Shown one piece after another: positions 7,530 through 15,135 of a DNA stretch of 18,957 bases; position 1 is the stretch's first letter, and each line of letters opens with the position of its first letter. The DNA is taken from positions 1-18,957 of the forward strand of contig JABRWB010000096.1 of assembly GCA_039961635.1 (NCBI GenBank). Direction: 5' to 3'. The notes beneath the pieces are model-generated. The model worked only from the letters and a program-made list of their open reading frames with translations, searched no databases and was not told the origin of the DNA. The DNA comes from a bacterium. GTDB taxonomy: Bacteria > 4484-113 > JAGGVC01. The position numbers and the translations under genes are program-made.

Positions 7530-7883
7530 TTACACCCCCCCCTCGCCGAAATCCGCGGAATCCGCGGCCGCGCCTTCTGCGCCGCCAGCTTCCTCGTCCC
7601 CCACGACGAGCGGGACGACGTACCTGTGCGCAAAATCGTCCCCCCAATCGAACTCCCGCGGCGAATCCTCCCGCAGCGGCAGCGCGTCGAGGTAGCTAAG
7701 CGCGCCCGCGCCCGCCGCGTCGCGGCCCACGCCTTCCGCGTGTCCGCTTGCCCGCACGGCGTCCACGAATTCGAGCAGCGCCGAAAACTTGCGAGCGAAT
7801 TCCTCCCGCTCGCCCTCTGACAGCGTGAGCCGGGAAAGCTTGAGTAGGCGGACAAGAAGCAGGTCCAGTTCGGATGCATCCAC
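7530..7883 (-). CDS. gatC: Asp-tRNA(Asn)/Glu-tRNA(Gln) amidotransferase subunit C
   Basis: 117 residues, slightly longer than the common 95-100. The N-terminal helices match GatC (LLVRLLKLSRLTLSEGERE, then KFSALLEFVDAV), followed by LPLREDSPREFDWGD, the belt region that wraps GatA and GatB. The last 30 residues are Ala/Gly/Glu-rich and probably disordered. GatC stabilises the GatA-GatB interface and is immediately followed by gatA (TAA then GTG, no gap). The start is GTG at 7883; no Shine-Dalgarno lies upstream, and a -10-like element sits only about 7 nt before it, so the mRNA may be leaderless. An 8-G run precedes the stop codon. Confidence 0.92.
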   Translation of the reverse strand: MDASELDLLLVRLLKLSRLTLSEGEREEFARKFSALLEFVDAVRASGHAEGVGRDAAGAGALSYLDALPLREDSPREFDWGDDFAHRYVVPLVVGDEEAGGAEGAAADSADFGEGGV

Positions 7884-7889
7884 GGCCGG

Positions 7890-7898
7890 ATATTAGCA
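7890..7898 (-). promoter_or_regulatory. Possible extended -10 of a leaderless gatC transcript
   Basis: TGCTAATAT on the minus strand fits TGn plus a -10 hexamer (TAATAT, 4 of 6 matches). Its spacing would put the transcript start at or next to the GTG start codon of gatC. No convincing -35 is visible. The rest of the 173-nt gap to the divergent lipoprotein gene (7884-8056) shows no clear plus-strand promoter. Confidence 0.3.
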
Positions 7899-8056
7899 CA
7901 GGGGCGTCCGGCAGACTCATTTACTTGAATGCCCGCCTTGATGCGATTGTCATAAGCAACCACAACTATGCGCATTATTGCTAGGGTAATGACAAGACAG
8001 AGCATCTTGCGTTAAGGTAAGCCTATTAGCGGAATTCAGCCGCAGGAGGCAAGACC

Positions 8057-10375
8057 ATGAATTGGAGAATTTTGACTGCACTGGCCGTTGTTTCAGCCGT
8101 TGTTCTGCTCGCGTTCGGATGCCGGGGAAAGGGCAAGCATGCGCCGATTGCCAAGAAAGACAAACCCGTTGCAACGGAGCAAACGCCGCAAGCGGCTGCC
8201 GCGACCGAACAATACCGCATTGCAAGCGAAATTAACAACGACAGTAGCTTTTCTTGGGCAGGACTTGTTTCTGAGCAAAGTATCTATCCGTTCAAGGAAG
8301 ATGGCGAAATAGATTACGATGAACCCGCCCCTCCTGAAACCATGACTAAATTTGAGCGCTATTTGCAATATGACCAGATGGAGTTATTTAAGGATCTCTA
8401 TTTTTCAGCGGCCCTTATGGACTTCGCGTATTCTTCATTGGGAGGAAAAACCTCGGTGGGGCAAGGAGGAACATCCGCTCCACATGCGCTTCTAATTGCC
8501 GATGTTTATCGGACCGAAATGCCAGTGCAAACATATGTTCGCCTTAATGCAGGTCTAAGCCAAGGCGATGAATCCGGCCCTCCCACAGCATATCTGTGGG
8601 ATTATCTGAATCCAATAGGGCAGCCTCCCATATTTTTTCCGGGAAGAAGCCAGCCTAATGGTGAATTTGACGGAGGTCCCACAACTAGCCCTTTTATAGA
8701 TGTGCTGATCGAACCTCAGTTTGCAGTTGGCAAATTGGAATTTGTTGTTCGCGTGTTTGATGACGACGGAGGATATGACACTACTGGAGTTGTTGTTGAC
8801 TTCAACGGCGGTTGGCCGAACATTTTCTCCAGTTCATTCGCATGGAATGAGCAAGAGCAGGCCCCATATTGCGCTTTTTGCTGGTGGGATTTGTATCCTA
8901 TTGTAGGACTTGAAGGCTCGACTCCGCCTGCCGTAATATTAGCCAAGCCAAATATACAGGCAGAGAAAACCGGCGCTTATCAACTTCTTGTTGCAGAAAA
9001 CAAAAGCCTTGTTAATAACTTGTTTTCGGAACCTGGCGCGCCAGTCAGGATCGACTTGCGCGGTTCACTTAATATTCCTTATGCGGCATACACCCGAATA
9101 CGAGGCACAGTTAATCCAACAGGAGACGGTAGTTGGGAGCCTGCAATCCGATACGCAGATGTAAACGGAGAATTCCATGAGGAGGCTATTTACAGGTGGT
9201 CAGGAGACTATGTTGTCGCACGATTACCAGTAGTTCCATTTCCAACTGACTCGGACCTGGTGTTTTGGCAATATCCACCCTATTTTGGCTTTACTGATAG
9301 CTTTGGCGCATTTGCCTTCCCGGCAAGGTACATGTATCCCAAAACCGAAAACCCCCTAGGCGAAGACGATTGGGAGTACCGAAGGGGCCTATATGCTTTT
9401 GAGAGATCCGCATCTGGCAATTGGTACGAGTTTTACAGGCCGCTTGTCACTTGTCTTCCCGAAGAAGTAGCCATTTCAGAAATAGATAGCTTTGATATCG
9501 ATTTGGCCTCTAGCGGAAATTTGGTTGGCGTAGCAAGCGTGAGAAATACTTTTCCGAATGGAGATGAGCGAGAAGAAGCCCGTGTGTTTTGGTGGACTCG
9601 AAATCCAGGGAGTGGATACGCGCGCCCGAAATGGATTGAAAACACTTGGATTAATGATCAATCCTATCGAAACCTACTGGAGGAAGAAGGCACGGAGCCG
9701 GATACCCAGCTTGGTTGTTGGGCCGATGGGGAAATGATAGACAATATTGCCTATTATATTAGCTATGCCAGTTACGGGAAAAGAAACAACAGCGACGGCA
9801 AGTATCGTATTTATGCCGTTAGGCTTCCATTGTATACAACATCAAGTCAGTTTGGAAATGCATTCAAGGAGCTAGTATATGAAGTCTCCGGCAGCGAATC
9901 GGGGCCTGTTATTATGACCCAAATTACGTGCCCCGATTTTGCAAACGGGCCTATGGTGTCGTTTTGGGAGTACATCCCCTCGGAGGATGCGTGGCACCTG
10001 ATGGTTTATATGAGATCAGACAATGCAGATTGGGGGCATGGCGGAATCGACGACCAAAACAAATGGGTTGGATGGGGGAACAACGATGATGAACTAGGCT
10101 TAACCCCATTTACTGGAATCTTTATCGACGCTCAACAGGTTGCGCCAAACGGGCTGAAAATACCTAACTCGGAGTTGTTCCATGCCATTCCAGTATCAAG
10201 CCAGATCTTAAGTCATGAGTTTAACGCCCGCCTTTCGGGGCTTTCAGGCGAGGTGATGATTGCATATACATCCGGGTTAAACGGTATTCAAGGGGCCGGG
10301 GGCCTCCCGCAATTATCACTTTCCGCCGCGCGAATAGCCACAAAGGCTGCGGTAAGCAACTGGCAGCAGGATTAG
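8057..10375 (+). CDS. Predicted lipoprotein, 772 residues, unknown function
   Basis: Start ATG with AGGAGG 8 nt upstream. Residues 1-22 form a signal peptide: NWR, then a hydrophobic stretch, ending LLAFGC with the lipobox at Cys22 (slightly atypical, Phe at -2). A charged, Ala/Pro-rich linker follows to about residue 60. Residues about 140-240 resemble a degenerate PKD/Ig-like domain (TYVRLNAGLSQGDESGPPTA near the front, LEFVVRVFDDDGGYDTTGVV near the end). The remaining 500 residues are aromatic-rich with repeated beta-strand motifs (NLVGVASVRNTF, NIAYYISYASYG, GPMVSFWEYIP, GEVMIAYTSG), consistent with a beta-propeller, but I cannot count blades. It is probably surface- or periplasm-exposed. 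Base composition is about 45-52% GC in lines I counted, lower than the flanking conserved genes. It is convergent with the lipoprotein gene at 10406. Stop TAG. Confidence 0.85.
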   Translation: MNWRILTALAVVSAVVLLAFGCRGKGKHAPIAKKDKPVATEQTPQAAAATEQYRIASEINNDSSFSWAGLVSEQSIYPFKEDGEIDYDEPAPPETMTKFERYLQYDQMELFKDLYFSAALMDFAYSSLGGKTSVGQGGTSAPHALLIADVYRTEMPVQTYVRLNAGLSQGDESGPPTAYLWDYLNPIGQPPIFFPGRSQPNGEFDGGPTTSPFIDVLIEPQFAVGKLEFVVRVFDDDGGYDTTGVVVDFNGGWPNIFSSSFAWNEQEQAPYCAFCWWDLYPIVGLEGSTPPAVILAKPNIQAEKTGAYQLLVAENKSLVNNLFSEPGAPVRIDLRGSLNIPYAAYTRIRGTVNPTGDGSWEPAIRYADVNGEFHEEAIYRWSGDYVVARLPVVPFPTDSDLVFWQYPPYFGFTDSFGAFAFPARYMYPKTENPLGEDDWEYRRGLYAFERSASGNWYEFYRPLVTCLPEEVAISEIDSFDIDLASSGNLVGVASVRNTFPNGDEREEARVFWWTRNPGSGYARPKWIENTWINDQSYRNLLEEEGTEPDTQLGCWADGEMIDNIAYYISYASYGKRNNSDGKYRIYAVRLPLYTTSSQFGNAFKELVYEVSGSESGPVIMTQITCPDFANGPMVSFWEYIPSEDAWHLMVYMRSDNADWGHGGIDDQNKWVGWGNNDDELGLTPFTGIFIDAQQVAPNGLKIPNSELFHAIPVSSQILSHEFNARLSGLSGEVMIAYTSGLNGIQGAGGLPQLSLSAARIATKAAVSNWQQD

Positions 10376-10405
10376 CCGTTAGCCAATTAAATTTGCCGCA
10401 TCTTT

Positions 10406-13078
10406 TTAGCTTTGCCAAGCATACTTCAATCCATACATGTTTCGCTCGCCCTGGAAATAGGCGACCGATGGCTTGCCTGTTGTCGGAGAAAACTTAATTG
10501 AAGGGTATGTGCCAACCTGGATGGTTCCTCCTGCGCCGTCGTCAATATCGCTTATGGTGAAGCTTCCGCCATTTTTGACAGCGAGCTTAAGCGATTGAGT
10601 TGGCGCATTGTAAAACGCAATAGTAGGAATCCCGCTGGGACTAAGCGTCATATTAACGTTTTTGGCTGAAGAGGATCCGCTGGTTGCAACCAAGATTTTG
10701 CTCCAGGCGGTGCCTGTGTATTCGGCGTACCAAATTTCGAATGTTCCGGTCAGGAAGTAGCAGACAACCGGATTGCCTGATGGGTTGACAAGAACCGTGA
10801 TATATTTGGCGCTGTTGGACTCCGCCGCAGGCTTTGTATAAATATTCGTCCTCGTCCAAGATGAGCCAGTCCACCTATAGCAGTTTAATTGATTAATGGG
10901 GACCGGAGTTCCGGGAGGATCCAGCAAATCCCACTTGTCTGTGGAATCGTAACAAACCACAATGGGATTGTTCGACGAGTCGAATGTGCAGCTGGTCGCC
11001 GTCGCGCGATAATCTGGCATATCCTCAGGCGATCCCCAACTGGATCCGTTGTATCGAATCACATAATGCTGGTTCGGAGCGCTCCCATTTACGTTTGCGG
11101 CAAATGCATTGCCATTGCTGGCAAACGCAATGCTTGCATCGGATCCGTAGCTTTCGTTAAGAGCACCGTTGCCGTTCATGAGTATTTGAAAATCCCACGA
11201 AGATCCGTTCCATTCCGCCTTCTTTAATGAACCTGCAAAATCGGATGCCAAATATTTATATACTATAACAGGCATCGAAGCGGAGTTTAACGTAATAAAA
11301 GCATTGGAGCCAGCATATCCGCTACCGCCATTGTCAACTACAGTCTTGTTCCATGGTCCGGTCTTTACCGCCTGCATTAAGTCAGTATTTGGCTCATTTT
11401 GATACGCAATCACCGGAGTGCCGTTGGGCAAAAACACCAGGCTGCAGTGCGTGCCGATTTTGCTTGTCCCAGGCCCCTCTACGAACTCCTTCACCCAGGC
11501 GCCCGGAGGGCCGGTGCAGATGAGCTGGAAGTCGAACGTATCCTCTCCCAGCGCATTCGTCACGGTGAGGGACGCGTCGTAGTTTCCTTCCGCGCCGAGC
11601 GTGACGGTCGGCGAAGCCGCGGACGAAATGTTCGGCGTTGCGCCGCCTCCGAAATCCCACGCGTAGGTGAACGGCGGGGTGCCGGTGACGGTCGCGTTGA
11701 GCGTCAGCTGCGTTCCTTCCTGGCCCGCGGTCGGCGAGACGCCGGTGATTTCGGGAGGCGCGGGCGCGGCGCCGACGGTCAGCGTGAAATCGAAGCTGTC
11801 CGAGCCGAACGCGTTCGTCACGGTCAGGTTGGCGCTGTATTCGCCCTCGGTGGCGGAAAGCGTGACATTCGGGGATTCCGCGGACGAAGTGTTCGGGCTT
11901 GCGCCGCCGCCGAAATCCCACGAATAAACGAGAGGCGCGTCGCCGGTCACGGTCGCGGTGAAAGTCACGTTTTCTCCCGTTTGGCCGTTCGTCGGGCTGA
12001 CGCCCGTGATATCGGGCAGGTTGCCGACGCCCAGCTGCCAGTCGAACGTGTCGCTGCCGAACGCGTTGGTCACGGTCACGCTTGCGTCGTAAACGCCGGA
12101 AGTGGAAGAAAGCGTGACCGTCGGGCTTTCGTCGGTGGAAGTGTCGGGCGTCGCGCCGCCGCCGAAATCCCATGAATAAGTCAGAGGCGCGGTGCCGGCG
12201 AGAAGGTTGACGGTGAACTGGACGCTCGAATTCGGCTGGCCGCCGGTCGGCGTGACGCTTCCGATGTTCGGCGCGTCGGCGCCCGCAAGCGTGAACGCCG
12301 CGGACGAAGCGAAGTCGGGCGGCTCGTTTGCATCGCGCACTCCGAAGAAGTAGTTTCCGGAGAAGATGCCCGCGCCCGCCGTGTCAATGTCCACGCTGCA
12401 CCATCCGTAGTGCGAATCGGATGTGGTCTTGTTTATTGAAAGCTCCACAGTGCCGGGGATGCTCGTGTCGAACGCGCCGTAATTGAAGTAAAGCGCGGAG
12501 CCTTCCCACTGCGAAAGCGGCCAAGTGGGGGACGCGGCGCTGGAATAGATGCCGAAGAGCACGTTGTACCTGGCCTGATAATTGAGAGCGATAGGAGTAA
12601 TGTCGGAAACCCCCACAAACAGGTCGCCGTCCCCGTCAATGAAGCTTTGGACGTTGTCCTGTACGCCGTCGGTCACCGACGTGTTGAAATGCAGGGCGAT
12701 GGGGGTGACGTCCGCCACGCCGACTTCGCCGTTAAGGTCGTAATCGCCCATCAGGTAATAACGCCAGGCGATGTTCGTGATTCCGCCGCCAACGTCGGTA
12801 ACGACTAGGCGCAAAAGCGGAGTCGCGGGCGAGCCTTGAGACGGCGTGCGGCCGGATTGAACGGCTTCGACCTCCTCGACCAGCTTGTCGGCGAGCATCT
12901 GGAAAACGTCCGGATCCACGCCGTCCGGCACTTCGTACTTTGCAAGATCGGCCCTGACGAGATCGACGGGCGAGGATATGCCGGGAGAAACGGCGGAGTG
13001 GCGGCCGCCGGAGCAGCCGAGCAGAAGTCCCGCCGCGATCGCGGCGACCATAATCAGAAGATGATGACGGTAAACCAT
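10406..13078 (-). CDS. Multidomain lipoprotein: dockerin-like, three PKD-like repeats, seven propeller-like repeats
   Basis: 890 residues. ATG at 13078 with AAGGAGGA 7 nt upstream. A signal peptide ends at LLLGC (lipobox Cys22). A helical segment covers about 36-75. Residues 111-168 hold two dockerin-like calcium loops, GDYDLNGEVGVADVTPIALH and DGDGDLFVGVSDITPIALNY, with Asp/Asn at the ligand positions. Residues about 272-520 are three PKD-like repeats of 85-86 residues, each with the core (Y/A)SWDFGGGA or AWDFGGGA and ending in VTNA(F/L)G(S/E)D(T/S)FD. Residues about 530-890 show seven repeats marked by (N/G)xPVIAY-like strands (TPVIAYQN, MPVIVYKY, NPIVVCYD, NPVVCYF, IPTIAFYN, KPSVAYFQ and one weaker), suggesting a seven-bladed propeller. 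Probably anchored in a membrane and exposed, binding rather than catalysing (inference). GC content drops at the PKD/propeller boundary. Stop TAA. Confidence 0.9.
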   Translation of the reverse strand: MVYRHHLLIMVAAIAAGLLLGCSGGRHSAVSPGISSPVDLVRADLAKYEVPDGVDPDVFQMLADKLVEEVEAVQSGRTPSQGSPATPLLRLVVTDVGGGITNIAWRYYLMGDYDLNGEVGVADVTPIALHFNTSVTDGVQDNVQSFIDGDGDLFVGVSDITPIALNYQARYNVLFGIYSSAASPTWPLSQWEGSALYFNYGAFDTSIPGTVELSINKTTSDSHYGWCSVDIDTAGAGIFSGNYFFGVRDANEPPDFASSAAFTLAGADAPNIGSVTPTGGQPNSSVQFTVNLLAGTAPLTYSWDFGGGATPDTSTDESPTVTLSSTSGVYDASVTVTNAFGSDTFDWQLGVGNLPDITGVSPTNGQTGENVTFTATVTGDAPLVYSWDFGGGASPNTSSAESPNVTLSATEGEYSANLTVTNAFGSDSFDFTLTVGAAPAPPEITGVSPTAGQEGTQLTLNATVTGTPPFTYAWDFGGGATPNISSAASPTVTLGAEGNYDASLTVTNALGEDTFDFQLICTGPPGAWVKEFVEGPGTSKIGTHCSLVFLPNGTPVIAYQNEPNTDLMQAVKTGPWNKTVVDNGGSGYAGSNAFITLNSASMPVIVYKYLASDFAGSLKKAEWNGSSWDFQILMNGNGALNESYGSDASIAFASNGNAFAANVNGSAPNQHYVIRYNGSSWGSPEDMPDYRATATSCTFDSSNNPIVVCYDSTDKWDLLDPPGTPVPINQLNCYRWTGSSWTRTNIYTKPAAESNSAKYITVLVNPSGNPVVCYFLTGTFEIWYAEYTGTAWSKILVATSGSSSAKNVNMTLSPSGIPTIAFYNAPTQSLKLAVKNGGSFTISDIDDGAGGTIQVGTYPSIKFSPTTGKPSVAYFQGERNMYGLKYAWQS
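11519..12265 (-). repeat. Three tandem PKD-like coding repeats
   Basis: Repeats lie at about 12265-12026, 12010-11774 and 11755-11519, with a period of 85-86 codons. The WDFGGGA core and the VTNAFGSD end are closely conserved, also at the DNA level around the CCGCCGAAATCCCA segments on the plus strand. This is an internal protein repeat, not a CRISPR or mobile repeat. Confidence 0.85.
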
Positions 13079-13110
13079 CGGAAATTCCTCCTTATGAAGC
13101 GAGACGATTC

Positions 13111-13119
13111 ATTATATCA
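13111..13119 (-). promoter_or_regulatory. Extended -10 promoter for the multidomain lipoprotein
   Basis: TGATATAAT on the minus strand: a consensus -10 (13111-13116) preceded by TG. There is no -35 match at 17 nt. The predicted transcript start is about 26 nt before the ATG at 13078. The promoter stands back to back with that of pilB in the 191-nt divergent gap. Confidence 0.5.
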
Positions 13120-13203
13120 GAAAATTCCGTGGTGCGGGCGGCCGGCGCCGGATTCCGCCGCGCTTGTGAGCCGCCGCGCCCTTCCGCCCTTAAGGCGGCC
13201 AAA

Positions 13204-13232
13204 TTGACACTCGCGGGCGGCTGTGTTATTCT
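13204..13232 (+). promoter_or_regulatory. Sigma70 promoter of the pilBTC operon
   Basis: A perfect -35 TTGACA (13204-13209), a 17-nt spacer and TATTCT (13227-13232). The predicted start lies near 13239, about 30 nt before the pilB ATG. An 8-bp palindrome CCTTAAGG just upstream of the -35 could be an operator, but nothing else supports that. Confidence 0.65.
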
Positions 13233-13269
13233 CAGGAGCCTGCGGGGAGGGCACCAAGGAGTGTAGTGA

Positions 13270-15072
13270 ATGCAGAAAAAACTTGGCGACATGCTCGTCG
13301 ACGAGGGAATTCTTTCCCTCGACAAGTTGAAAGAAGCCCTGGACAGCCAAAAGCAGTCCGGTAAGCGCCTCGGCGAGGTGATTATCGAAATGCAGCTGGC
13401 GGTCGAGGAAGAAGTTCAGGACGTCCTCGCCAAACAGCTGGGCATCGAGAAGGTCGACCTCTACGAGGAGCGCATCGATCCCGAGGCGGCCAGGCTGATT
13501 TCGCCCGACCTGATCCAGAGGCATGCGGCGTTTCCGGTGCGCGTCGAAGGACAGAACCTGATCGTCGCGATGGTCGACCCGCTCAACCTGCTGGCCATTG
13601 ACGACATCAGGCTTTCCACCGGCTACGAAGTGTCCCCCCGGATCACCAGTCCGCACGCGCTGAAGTTCGCGTTCGACAAATTTTTCGGCGTGACGCACGA
13701 AGCGCAGAAATCGCTGGAGGAATTCCGCCAGGATCAAATCAAGAAGGGCATGATCATTGACGAATCCATGGTGGACAAAGCCACCTTGGAGGAAGTCGAA
13801 CAGGCGCCGATCGTCAAGCTGGTCGAGACCATATTGACCGGCGCCGTGGACAACCGGGCGAGCGACATCCACCTCGAACCCAAAGAGGACAGGATGGACG
13901 TTCGCTACCGCGTGGACGGAATGCTCCAGAAAATCCTGACGGTGCCGCGAGGCGCCATCGCAGCGGTCACCGCGCGCCTGAAAATCCTCGCGAGGCTGGA
14001 CACGAGCGAGCGCCGGATGCCCCAGGACGGCCGCATCAACCTTGTCGTCCGCGACAACGAAATAGACATCCGTTTCTCGACATTGCCGACGATATTCGGC
14101 GAAAAGATCGTGATGCGTCTCCTGAACAAGAGCGCGGCTCTGCTTACGCTCAAGGATCTCGGATTCGACGAGGAGGAGCAACCCGTCTTCGAGGAAATGA
14201 TCATCCAGCCGCACGGGATCATCCTCATCACCGGGCCGACCGGCTCCGGCAAATCAACAACGCTGATCGCGTCGCTTGACAAGATCGCGAACGAAACAAA
14301 CAACGTGATGACGATCGAGGAGCCTGTCGAATACCAGCTCTCCAAGATCAACCAGGTTCACGTCAACCGAAAGGTCGGGCTGACGTTCGCCAGCGCGCTG
14401 CGCACGTTCATGCGCCAAGACCCCGACATAATCATGGTCGGCGAAATCCGCGATCCCGAAACCGCGGAGCTTGCGGTGCAGGCCGCGCTCACCGGCCACC
14501 TCGTGTTCTCCACCCTGCATACCAACGACGCGCCGGGCGCGATTCCGCGTCTCGTCAATATGGGCGTGCCGCCGTACCTTATCAACGCAACCGTGAACGG
14601 CGTCATGGCCCAGCGTCTGGTGCGCAAGCTCTGCAACCAGTGCAAGAAAAGCTACGAGCCGAACGAGGAGGAGATGGAGATCATCACCAAAACGATCGAC
14701 GTCAACACCCTCGACAAGGCTCCGCTTTTGTACAAGGCCCGCGGCTGCAAATTCTGCAACCACGTCGGCTTCAAAGGAAGAATGGGCATATTCGAAATCT
14801 TCCGTATGACAAGCCGGATGAGGGACTTGATTATCAAGGACACGAGCATCCACTCCGTCAAGCAGGTCGCAAGGCGCGAGGGGATGCAGACGCTTTTTGA
14901 AAGCGGCATCCGCAAGGTATTGAAAGGCCAGACAAGCATGGCCGAGCTGCTCCGCGTCGCCCGCCCGGACTACGAGGAAGAAGGCGAAAGCTTCGAGGCG
15001 TTCGTCCCCGCCGCACCCGGAAAGCTCCGCGAAGCCGCTCCCAAGCTTGCCGAAGTGGAAACGAATATTTAG
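13270..15072 (+). CDS. pilB: Type IV pilus assembly (extension) ATPase
   Basis: 600 residues. ATG with AAGGAG 9 nt upstream. An N-terminal MshEN/T2SSE_N-type domain covers about 1-145 (LGDMLVDEGILSLDKLKEAL opening, typical of this domain). The central linker SDIHLEP at 198-204 starts the N2 domain. The ATPase core has Walker A GPTGSGKST (322-330), the Asp box TIEEPVEYQL (348-356), Walker B DPDIIMVGEIRD (384-395) and the His box LTGHLVFSTLHTND (407-420). A CxxC pair (455/458 and 493/496) forms the zinc site of PilB/GspE. It is a cytoplasmic hexamer that powers pilin polymerisation through PilC. It is first in pilB-pilT-pilC. GspE is the alternative, but pairing with pilT makes PilB the better call. 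Stop TAG. Confidence 0.96.
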   Translation: MQKKLGDMLVDEGILSLDKLKEALDSQKQSGKRLGEVIIEMQLAVEEEVQDVLAKQLGIEKVDLYEERIDPEAARLISPDLIQRHAAFPVRVEGQNLIVAMVDPLNLLAIDDIRLSTGYEVSPRITSPHALKFAFDKFFGVTHEAQKSLEEFRQDQIKKGMIIDESMVDKATLEEVEQAPIVKLVETILTGAVDNRASDIHLEPKEDRMDVRYRVDGMLQKILTVPRGAIAAVTARLKILARLDTSERRMPQDGRINLVVRDNEIDIRFSTLPTIFGEKIVMRLLNKSAALLTLKDLGFDEEEQPVFEEMIIQPHGIILITGPTGSGKSTTLIASLDKIANETNNVMTIEEPVEYQLSKINQVHVNRKVGLTFASALRTFMRQDPDIIMVGEIRDPETAELAVQAALTGHLVFSTLHTNDAPGAIPRLVNMGVPPYLINATVNGVMAQRLVRKLCNQCKKSYEPNEEEMEIITKTIDVNTLDKAPLLYKARGCKFCNHVGFKGRMGIFEIFRMTSRMRDLIIKDTSIHSVKQVARREGMQTLFESGIRKVLKGQTSMAELLRVARPDYEEEGESFEAFVPAAPGKLREAAPKLAEVETNI

Positions 15073-15135
15073 TTTCAGCTGTTTCGTCGTGGTGGAAATG
15101 GCCCGGGCCTATCCCGAGCGAAACGAGGTATCAGA

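Noticed and set aside
11519-12265. Regular repeats that could suggest a repeat array or CRISPR
   Set aside because: The period is about 257 nt and the repeats are in coding phase and code for PKD-like domains; there are no short direct repeats with spacers.
13117-14214. Minus-strand open frame of 365 codons overlapping the divergent promoter region and pilB
   Set aside because: It is antisense to the clearly coding pilB frame and to its near-consensus promoter; high-GC codon bias keeps the opposite strand open by chance.
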